Positions 1-5,517 of a stretch of DNA of 31,133 nt are shown here, piece after piece; within the stretch, counting starts at the first letter, position 1, and every line of letters begins with the position of its first letter. The translations under genes and the position numbers were made by a program. This DNA comes from an uncultured Actinomyces sp. (GTDB lineage Bacteria > Actinomycetota > Actinomycetes > Actinomycetales > Actinomycetaceae): NCBI GenBank assembly GCA_902373545.1, contig CABKMZ010000018.1, positions 1 through 31,133 of the forward strand, given 5' to 3'. Below the pieces are notes generated by a model. That model was not told the DNA's origin and ran no database searches. It was given only the letters and a program-made list of their open reading frames with translations.

Positions 1-2
1 TG

Positions 3-407
3 CAGGCCGTGCGCGCCGTCATCGACACGATCGAGGGGGCCTCGGACATCCCCGAGCTGATCGCGCTGAACAAGGCCGACCTGGCGTCGCCCGAGCAGAT
101 CGCCCTCCTGCGTACGGTCTTCCCCGGCGCGGTACCGCTCAGCGCCCACACCGGCTGGGGCGTGGAGGCGCTGCGCGCGGCCCTGGAGGACATGCTGCCC
201 CGGCCCCGCGTGGCCATCGACGCGATCGTGCCCTACTCGGCGGGCTCGCTGGTCCACCGCATCCACGAGGAGGGCGAGGTCGAGCGTGAGGAGTACGTGG
301 AGACCGGCACTCGGATCGTGGCCCGCGTCGACGAGGCCTTGGCCGCCATCATCGCCCGCGAGGCAGTGGGCGGCACAGCCGACGATGAGCCGGTGAGCGC
401 TTCGTGA
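3..407 (+). CDS. hflX: GTPase HflX, C-terminal part (5' end outside window)
   Basis: The gene enters from the left edge, reading in frame from position 3, and ends at a TGA at 405-407. The visible 134 or so residues hold the end of the GTPase domain: NKAD is the G4 guanine-specificity motif (NKxD) and LSAHTGWG gives the G5 serine-alanine. A C-terminal domain follows with the sequence VPYSAGSLVHRIHEEGEVEREEY, typical in pattern of the end of HflX. HflX is a ribosome-associated GTPase that splits stalled 70S ribosomes under stress (family knowledge). The G1-G3 motifs and the N-terminal HflX domain lie outside the window. Its stop overlaps the GTG of the next gene (GTGA, 404-407), so the two are probably cotranscribed. 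Another Obg/Era-type GTPase is possible but less likely given this neighbourhood. Confidence 0.85.
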   Translation, partial: QAVRAVIDTIEGASDIPELIALNKADLASPEQIALLRTVFPGAVPLSAHTGWGVEALRAALEDMLPRPRVAIDAIVPYSAGSLVHRIHEEGEVEREEYVETGTRIVARVDEALAAIIAREAVGGTADDEPVSAS

Positions 408-2344
408 GCGAGGACCTGGTCGAGGCCTCGTGCCGCGTCCTCGATGCGGTCGTCGCCGGCATGGGTGGGGCTCCGCGCGAGGGGCAGGCCTCGATGGTCG
501 CCGAGGGCGCCGCTGCCCTGGAGGACCGCGAGCACCTGCTGGTTCAGGCCGGCACGGGAACGGGTAAGTCGCTGGGCTACCTGGTCCCGCTGCTGACGCA
601 CTGCGCGACGAATGGGGTGCGCGGCGTCGTCTCGACGGCGACGCTGGCCCTCCAGCGCCAGATTCTGGTCAAGGACGCGCCGGTCGCCGTCGACGCGGTC
701 GCGTCAGAGACGGGCGTGCGCCTGAAGGTCGCTGTGCTCAAGGGGTGGACGAACTACGCGTGCCTGCACAAGCTGGACGGCGGCTACCCGACTGAGGGCA
801 CGCTCTTCGAGGATCGTGACATCGGCGTCGGACCGACGGGTGAGCTCGGCAAGGAAATCTTGCGCATCCGCGAGTGGATCACCGAGACCACGACGGGGGA
901 TCGCGACGACCTGGTGCCGGGCGTCTCCGACCGCGCATGGCACCATGCCTCGGTCGCCAAGCCCGAGTGCCTGGGCAAGCATTGCCCCCTCATCGACGAG
1001 TGCTTCGCCCAAGCCGCGCGCCTGGACGCCTCCGAGGCTGACGTCGTGGTCACCAACCACTCTCTGTTCGGCATCAACGCCTGCGGCGAGGGCGAACTTT
1101 TTGGTGAATACGACGCCGTCGTGATTGATGAGGCGCACGAGCTGGCCGACCGCGTGCGCTCCCAGGCGGCCGCGGACATCACGGTGGCCAGGGTCAGCCG
1201 CGTGGCCCGGTCCTTGCGCTCGAACCTGTCGATCGACTCCACGGACCTGGACGAGGCCGGGGCCGGGCTGGGCGCAGCCATGGCACCCCTGCCCGACGGC
1301 CTCCTGGAGTACCGGCCGAGCGCCCTCGTTGACGCGATGATCGTCCTCGACGACGCCGCGCGCCGAGCCAGCCACGAGGTCAGCGAGGCGCAGGGTGAGC
1401 CGGCCGCCAAGCTCCTGGCCCGCGCCGCGATCGATGAGCTGATCGGGGCCCTGGACGCGTGGGGACGCGATCCCGACCAATCGATCGCCTACATCACCCG
1501 CGACGAGTCCGACAACGCTCGCCTGACGGTGGGGCCCCTGGACGTGTCGGCCGCGATCGGCGGGAACGGCATCGGCGAGCGCGGCGCGATTCTCACCTCG
1601 GCGACCCTGGCCCTGGGCGGCAACTTCGACGTCATGGCCGCGGCCACCGGCATGGCCGTGTCGGGCGTGCCCTGGCACGGCATCGACGTGGGCTCACCCT
1701 TCGACCATGCCCACCAGGGGATCCAATACGTGGCGACCCACCTGCCCCTGCCGGGGCGCGACGGCCCCTCCGAGCAGCTGCTGGACGAGCTCGTGGACCT
1801 CGCCCAGGCCTCGGGCGGTGGAGTGCTGGCCCTGTTCGCCTCCCGGCGCGGGGCGACCGCCGGCGCGCAGGCGCTGCGCGAACGCACCGACCTGACGGTC
1901 TACCTACAGGGGGAGGAAACCCTCGCCCAGCTGATCGCACGTTTCCGCGCCGAGCGCGACTCGTGCCTGGTGGGCACCATGTCCCTGTGGCAGGGCGTCG
2001 ACGTCGCCGGGGACGCATGCCGCCTGGTCGTCATCGACAAGATTCCTTTCCCACGCCCCGACGATCCCGTGTCACGCGCACGGTCGATGGACGTCGAACG
2101 CAGGGGAGGAAACGGTTTCATGTCCGTGTCCCTGACCCACGCGGCCCTCATGATGGCCCAGGGCGCGGGCCGACTCCTGCGCTCGACGAGCGACCGCGGC
2201 GTCGTCGCGATCCTCGACCCGCGCGTGGTGACGAAACGCTACGGATCCTTCATCATGCGCTCCCTGCCGGCCATGTGGCCCACCACGAATCCGGAGGTCG
2301 TGCGCGGCGCTCTGCGGCGTCTGAACGCAGCCGGTGATCAGTAG
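404..2344 (+). CDS. dinG: DinG/XPD-family ATP-dependent DNA helicase with Fe-S cluster
   Basis: 646 residues. Superfamily 2 helicase motifs are in order: Walker A AGTGTGKS at 49-56, DEAH box at 242-245, TSATLALGG in the middle, GTMSLWQGVDV, and motif VI QGAGRLLRS near the C-terminus. Four cysteines between Walker A and the DEAH box (Cys120, 189, 194, 200) have the spacing of the 4Fe-4S domain of XPD/DinG helicases. Such proteins unwind DNA 5' to 3' and act on R-loops and recombination intermediates (family knowledge). The GTG start overlaps the hflX stop and no strong Shine-Dalgarno is seen, which suggests translational coupling. There is no exonuclease domain, unlike the DinG of Firmicutes. 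The actinobacterial paralogue is often labelled only DinG-like, so the symbol is by family and the exact substrate is unknown. Confidence 0.9.
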   Translation: MSEDLVEASCRVLDAVVAGMGGAPREGQASMVAEGAAALEDREHLLVQAGTGTGKSLGYLVPLLTHCATNGVRGVVSTATLALQRQILVKDAPVAVDAVASETGVRLKVAVLKGWTNYACLHKLDGGYPTEGTLFEDRDIGVGPTGELGKEILRIREWITETTTGDRDDLVPGVSDRAWHHASVAKPECLGKHCPLIDECFAQAARLDASEADVVVTNHSLFGINACGEGELFGEYDAVVIDEAHELADRVRSQAAADITVARVSRVARSLRSNLSIDSTDLDEAGAGLGAAMAPLPDGLLEYRPSALVDAMIVLDDAARRASHEVSEAQGEPAAKLLARAAIDELIGALDAWGRDPDQSIAYITRDESDNARLTVGPLDVSAAIGGNGIGERGAILTSATLALGGNFDVMAAATGMAVSGVPWHGIDVGSPFDHAHQGIQYVATHLPLPGRDGPSEQLLDELVDLAQASGGGVLALFASRRGATAGAQALRERTDLTVYLQGEETLAQLIARFRAERDSCLVGTMSLWQGVDVAGDACRLVVIDKIPFPRPDDPVSRARSMDVERRGGNGFMSVSLTHAALMMAQGAGRLLRSTSDRGVVAILDPRVVTKRYGSFIMRSLPAMWPTTNPEVVRGALRRLNAAGDQ

Positions 2345-2355
2345 GTGAAGAGTGG

Positions 2356-2384
2356 TTTTCAACACGTGAAAGATCGTGTAAATT
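2356..2384 (+). promoter_or_regulatory. Candidate ldh promoter
   Basis: TTTTCA (2356-2361) and TAAATT (2379-2384) are separated by 17 bp, each matching 4 of 6 consensus bases. They lie 61 bp upstream of the ldh GTG in a locally AT-richer gap. A short inverted repeat TTTCA-N5-TGAAA (2357-2371) overlaps the -35 side and could be a regulator site. This is pattern matching only. Confidence 0.35.
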
Positions 2385-2445
2385 AACCATTAGGCGACCC
2401 ATGACCTGCAGCAATGGAAGCGCCTGCTCACACTAGGAGAGACAC

Positions 2446-3435
2446 GTGGAAAACAAAGCGCAGACCCTGTACCCCTCTAAGTCCTCTGGACGTCCCTCGA
2501 AGATTGCCATCATCGGTGCCGGTGCCGTTGGTACGGCCGTTGCTTACGCGTGTGCGATGCGCGGTGACGCTCGTTCGATCGTTCTTCAGGACATCAACAA
2601 GCCCAAGGTTGAGGCCGAAGCCCTCGACATGGCCCATGGCATCCAGTTCACCCCCGCAGGCTCGATCGAAGGCTCCGACGATGTCGAAATCGTTCGCGGT
2701 TCCGACCTGATTATCGTGACGGCTGGCGCCAAGCAGCAGCCCGGCCAGTCGCGCTTGGAGCTGGCCGGTTCGACCGTCAACCTTATGAAGAAGATCGTGC
2801 CGAACCTGCAGAATGTGGCTCCCGACGCCCGCTTCATGTTCGTCACCAACCCGGTCGACGTCGTCACCTACGTGGCTCTGAAGCTGACCGGTCTGCCGCG
2901 CAACCAGGTTTTCGGCTCGGGCACGGTGCTCGACACCTCGCGCCTGCGCTACCTCGTGTCTCGTGAGACCGGCGTTGCCACGCAGAACATCCATGCCTAC
3001 GTGGCCGGCGAGCACGGCGACTCCGAGGTCGCCCTGTGGTCCAGCGCCGAGATCGGTAACGTTCCGCTCTCCCAGTGGGGCCCGACCCTGTCCGGCGGTA
3101 CCTTCGACGCCGCTCTGCGCAACTCCATTGCGCAGGAGGTCGTCCAGTCCGCATACAAGATCATCGAGGGCAAGGGCGCGACCAACTACGCCATCGGCCT
3201 GTCCGCCGCGAACATCGCCGGTGCGGTGCTGCGCGACGAGCAGCGCGTCCTGACCATCTCGACGCTGCTGGAGGACTGGGAAGGCATCTCGGACGTCGTC
3301 ATGGCCGCCCCGACGATCGTTGGTCGCGACGGTGCCGGACGCGTCCTGAACCCGCCGCTGACCCTCAATGAGCGCGACGGCCTGACCGCCTCGGCGGAGC
3401 GCCTGCGCAAGGTTGCCCGCGACCTGGGCTTCTGA
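2446..3435 (+). CDS. ldh: L-lactate dehydrogenase
   Basis: 329 residues, the usual LDH length, with GTG start and AGGAGA at 2435-2440 as ribosome binding site. It reduces pyruvate to L-lactate with NADH, the last step of homolactic fermentation in the cytoplasm. Seen in the sequence: Rossmann motif GAGAVG (24-29), acidic Asp49 for the NAD ribose, the mobile loop TAGAKQQPGQSR whose glutamine rather than arginine indicates lactate rather than malate dehydrogenase, the substrate-binding stretch VLDTSRLR (161-168), and the catalytic histidine in GEHGDS (His190). It is monocistronic: a 100-bp gap with a candidate promoter precedes it and a strong hairpin follows. Codon use is noticeably richer in GTT/GCT than the preceding gene, as expected for a highly expressed gene. 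A fermentative host fits the proposed Actinomycetaceae origin. Confidence 0.95.
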   Translation: MENKAQTLYPSKSSGRPSKIAIIGAGAVGTAVAYACAMRGDARSIVLQDINKPKVEAEALDMAHGIQFTPAGSIEGSDDVEIVRGSDLIIVTAGAKQQPGQSRLELAGSTVNLMKKIVPNLQNVAPDARFMFVTNPVDVVTYVALKLTGLPRNQVFGSGTVLDTSRLRYLVSRETGVATQNIHAYVAGEHGDSEVALWSSAEIGNVPLSQWGPTLSGGTFDAALRNSIAQEVVQSAYKIIEGKGATNYAIGLSAANIAGAVLRDEQRVLTISTLLEDWEGISDVVMAAPTIVGRDGAGRVLNPPLTLNERDGLTASAERLRKVARDLGF

Positions 3436-3449
3436 TCGGGCTTATAGCA

Positions 3450-3489
3450 AACGGTGGCGCCGATCCCTTCGGGGGTCGGCGCCACCGTT
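3450..3489. terminator. Bidirectional hairpin terminator between ldh and lexA
   Basis: An 18-bp stem (left arm 3450-3467, right arm 3472-3489, one G-T wobble at 3464/3475) closed by a UUCG tetraloop (3468-3471). It lies 14 bp after the ldh stop and 14 bp before the lexA stop on the other strand, so it can serve both convergent genes. Flanking T tracts are short, as in many high-GC terminators. Confidence 0.88.
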
Positions 3490-3503
3490 CGTTGGTGGGG
3501 CTG

Positions 3504-4184
3504 TTAGAGGGAGCGGATGACGGTGACGACCTTGCCGAGGATGGTGGCCTCGTCGCCGGGGATGGGGGAGTAGTCCTTGTTGTGGGGCAGCAGCCACACG
3601 TGACCGTCCGTGATCGATAGCTCCTTCACGGTGGCTTCGCCGTCGATCATGGCGGCCACGAATTCGCCGTTGCGCGCCTCGTTTTGTGAGCGGATGACGA
3701 CGTAGTCTCCGTCAAAGATGCCGGCGTCGATCATGGACTGGCCGGAGACCTCGAGCATGAACAGGTCGCCGCGGCCGGTTATGGAGGTGGGTAGGTGAAA
3801 GACGTCCTCGACGTGCTGTTCGGCCGTGATGGGCGATCCGGCCGCGATGCGTCCCACGAGGGGGATCGCGGTGCCTTCCTCCTCCACGTGCGAGACGGGG
3901 ATTTCGATGGGCACAACCGAAGACGAGGCCGGGGCTGAGGGGGCGATTCCGAGCGTTCGGCGCGCCTTGTCCGTCAGGTCGAGGGCGCGCGGTAGTCCGG
4001 GTTCGCGCGCGAGGTAGCCCTCCGACTCGAGCGAATCCAGGTGGTGCTTGACCGTCGACGGGGAGGCCAGGCCGACCGAGGATGCGATCTCGCGCACAGA
4101 GGGGGGAAAGCCGCTGGAGGCCAGTTTGTCGTTGATAACGCGCAAGATCGCGCGGTGGCGATCGCTGATCGGTCGCTCGGTCAT
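3504..4184 (-). CDS. lexA: LexA repressor, SOS regulator
   Basis: 226 residues from the ATG at 4184, chosen because AGGAGG stands 4 nt before it and the protein then begins directly with the LexA winged helix-turn-helix; a longer frame upstream to 4271 has no family support. N-terminal DNA-binding domain at about 5-70 (recognition helix near SPSTVKHHLD), a linker, then the S24 autopeptidase domain: cleavage site Ala115-Gly116 in GRIAAGSP, catalytic Ser150 in VSGQSM, catalytic Lys187 in ATVKEL. LexA represses DNA damage genes and cleaves itself when RecA filaments form. It is transcribed leftward, divergent from a LysM protein gene, with a LexA box at its own promoter implying autorepression. 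Organisation lexA / divergent division inhibitor / nrdR is conserved in actinobacteria. Confidence 0.96.
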   Translation of the reverse strand: MTERPISDRHRAILRVINDKLASSGFPPSVREIASSVGLASPSTVKHHLDSLESEGYLAREPGLPRALDLTDKARRTLGIAPSAPASSSVVPIEIPVSHVEEEGTAIPLVGRIAAGSPITAEQHVEDVFHLPTSITGRGDLFMLEVSGQSMIDAGIFDGDYVVIRSQNEARNGEFVAAMIDGEATVKELSITDGHVWLLPHNKDYSPIPGDEATILGKVVTVIRSL

Positions 4185-4246
4185 GGACCCTCCTGTTGTG
4201 CGCGTGGACGCAGATGTGCATGGGTGGGCGTCCACTGGATACGTCA

Positions 4247-4275
4247 AGTTTAAGGCGAAAACGCGCAACATGAAA
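4247..4275 (-). promoter_or_regulatory. Candidate lexA promoter
   Basis: Read leftward, TTTCAT (4275-4270) and TAAACT (4252-4247) are 17 bp apart. The -10 matches 4 of 6 bases, the -35 is weak. The LexA box at 4272-4285 overlaps the -35, so bound LexA would block polymerase. The leader to the start codon would be about 55 nt. Confidence 0.4.
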
Positions 4276-4285
4276 CATATGTTCG
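4272..4285. promoter_or_regulatory. LexA box 1 (lexA side)
   Basis: GAAAC-ATAT-GTTCG, one base short of the actinobacterial SOS palindrome CGAAC-N4-GTTCG (first half-site G instead of C at the outer position). It lies 87 bp upstream of the lexA start and overlaps its candidate -35, as expected for autoregulation. Confidence 0.75.
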
Positions 4286-4293
4286 AGTGGGTC

Positions 4294-4322
4294 TCGACAT
4301 TCGCATGGGCGCGTGCTATCGT
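4294..4322 (+). promoter_or_regulatory. Candidate promoter of the LysM division-inhibitor gene
   Basis: TCGACA (4294-4299) and TATCGT (4317-4322) are separated by 17 bp, with 5 of 6 and 4 of 6 consensus matches. LexA box 2 begins 12 bp after the -10, covering the expected transcription start, a good position for repression. Confidence 0.5.
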
Positions 4323-4334
4323 ACAGGTGTTCGA

Positions 4335-4348
4335 CGAACATGTGTTCG
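4335..4348. promoter_or_regulatory. LexA box 2 (LysM gene side)
   Basis: CGAAC-ATGT-GTTCG is a perfect 5-4-5 match to the actinobacterial SOS box. It lies 23 bp upstream of the ATG at 4371 and just downstream of the candidate -10. An extra half-site to its left (TGTTCG at 4328-4333) makes a second overlapping palindrome TGTTCG-A-CGAACA, so there are three half-sites in 21 bp. Confidence 0.9.
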
Positions 4349-4370
4349 ATACTGATGTTTGGAGGTTGCC

Positions 4371-4835
4371 ATGAGTCTTCCGTACACCCCTGGGCCTGCC
4401 GTTTCCTTCCCGGCGCGCCGCTCCCCGATGCGTCCGGCGCAGGATGCGCGCGTGGCCACGGTTCGTGACATCTCGTCGGCCCCGTCCGTGCGCCGACGTA
4501 TCGAAGCCCAGCGGGCGGACGATCCCGCGTTCCTGCGCGCGCCCGTTCCTCCGCGTCGACCCGCCCGCTCGTCGCGTCGGTCCCTGGTCGCAGGCGCGCT
4601 CGCCACGCTCGCGCTGTCCGTAGGCGCGGGCGCTCTTGGGCTTGCGATCCAGCCCAGCGCCTACGATGGGCCGACCGTCATCAAGGCGGCCGTCAGCGGT
4701 GATTCGATTTGGTCGATGGCCGAGTCGGTCAGGAGCGAACGCCCGGTCGAAGAAATCGTCGCGGATATTGAACGTCTCAATGGCATCAGCGGAGCTCTGC
4801 GGCCCGGTCAGCGCGTCGTCGTTCCCGTTCGGTGA
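4371..4835 (+). CDS. SOS-controlled membrane LysM protein, probable cell division inhibitor (DivS/YneA/Rv2719c type)
   Basis: 154 residues from ATG 4371, which has GGAGG at 4361-4365. Layout: a basic, proline-rich cytoplasmic N-terminus of about 70 residues, one membrane helix at about 71-93 (LVAGALATLALSVGAGALGL), and a C-terminal LysM domain at about 105-153 with VSGDSIWSMAESV at the start and LRPGQRVVVPV at the end. The membrane orientation puts LysM outside, where it can contact peptidoglycan. Position between lexA and nrdR, plus a perfect LexA box at the promoter, matches DivS of Corynebacterium, Rv2719c of Mycobacterium and YneA of Bacillus, which halt division during the SOS response. 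The link to those proteins is by context and domain type; sequence conservation in this family is low, so no symbol is assigned. Confidence 0.8.
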   Translation: MSLPYTPGPAVSFPARRSPMRPAQDARVATVRDISSAPSVRRRIEAQRADDPAFLRAPVPPRRPARSSRRSLVAGALATLALSVGAGALGLAIQPSAYDGPTVIKAAVSGDSIWSMAESVRSERPVEEIVADIERLNGISGALRPGQRVVVPVR

Positions 4836-4890
4836 AGTGGCTCGCGGGACTCCTGTGACAGCGGGCGCTTGGAGCGTGTACCGTTGAGGG

Positions 4891-5463
4891 GTGCACTGTC
4901 CTTTCTGTCATAACCCTGACTCGCGCGTCGTCGACACGCGCATCGCGGACGACGGCGCCTCGATCCGGCGTCGTCGCGAGTGCACGCACTGCAAGAAGCG
5001 TTTTACGACCCTGGAAACGTCGTCGTTCCAGGTCGTCAAACGCTCGGGCGTGGTTGAATCCTTCTCCCGCAACAAGGTCGTCTCCGGCGTGAAAAAGGCC
5101 TGCCAGGGCAGGCCCGTCTCGGACGATCAGCTCGCGATCCTCGCCCAGCAGGTGGAGGAGCAGCTGCGTTCGACCGGCGTATCCAACGTGTCCACCAATG
5201 AGGTCGGCAAGGCGATCCTGCCCTTTCTGCGCGACCTCGACGTCATTGCCTACCTGCGTTTCGCCTCCGTCTATCGAGCATTCGATACCCTTGAGGACTT
5301 CGAGGATGCTATCCATGCGCTGCGCGAGCGTTCCCAGGCCGCGGAGGTGGCCGCCGACGCGCCGTCCGAGGAGGTGTCCGCCCCGGTTGCTCCGAAGAAG
5401 CCGCGTAAGTCCCGGGCGAGTCGCAAGCGTGCCGCCGCTGCGTCGCTGCTCGGAGACGAGTAG
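4891..5463 (+). CDS. nrdR: Transcriptional repressor NrdR
   Basis: 190 residues with GTG start at 4891; GAGGGG just before it is a short-spaced ribosome site. N-terminal zinc ribbon with Cys3, Cys6, Cys31, Cys34 (MHCPFC and CTHC), then an ATP-cone at about 46-136 ([20 protein letters not shown]) that senses ATP/dATP. NrdR represses ribonucleotide reductase genes and so sets the dNTP supply. Residues 1-150 are the standard protein; about 40 further residues, rich in Ala, Lys and Arg ([12 protein letters not shown]), form a tail not usual in shorter homologues. It lies 55 bp after the LysM gene on the same strand and may share its transcript, which would place it under partial SOS control. A strong hairpin starts inside its last codons. 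Confidence 0.95.
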   Translation: MHCPFCHNPDSRVVDTRIADDGASIRRRRECTHCKKRFTTLETSSFQVVKRSGVVESFSRNKVVSGVKKACQGRPVSDDQLAILAQQVEEQLRSTGVSNVSTNEVGKAILPFLRDLDVIAYLRFASVYRAFDTLEDFEDAIHALRERSQAAEVAADAPSEEVSAPVAPKKPRKSRASRKRAAAASLLGDE

Positions 5464-5494
5464 CGCCCGCGCCTGGTGGCGCGGGCGACTCGTC
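5455..5494. terminator. Bidirectional terminator hairpin after nrdR
   Basis: Two stacked stems: GACGAGT (5455-5461) with ACTCGTC (5488-5494), and CGCCCGCGCC (5464-5473) with GGCGCGGGCG (5478-5487), loop TGGT, with only AG (5462-5463) bulged. The nrdR stop codon TAG (5461-5463) lies inside the structure. It separates nrdR from the convergent acyl-CoA ligase gene ending at 5518. Confidence 0.85.
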
Positions 5495-5517
5495 GATCCG
5501 TCGGCGGCGGGCGGCTC

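Noticed and set aside
704..1678. Long leftward open frames inside the DinG-like gene, and similar ones inside helD, ftsI, murF, mraY and murC
   Set aside because: They are antisense shadows common in high-GC coding DNA; their translations are low complexity with no family resemblance, while the rightward or leftward gene on the other strand has full motifs.
2357..2371. Redox (Rex) operator before ldh
   Set aside because: The inverted repeat TTTCA-N5-TGAAA is in the opposite sense to the known Rex site (TGTGAA-N-TTCACA), so I do not assign it.
4185..4271. Longer LexA start (30 extra residues)
   Set aside because: The added residues cover the promoter region, have no ribosome site, and LexA proteins begin near the helix-turn-helix; ATG 4184 has a strong AGGAGG.
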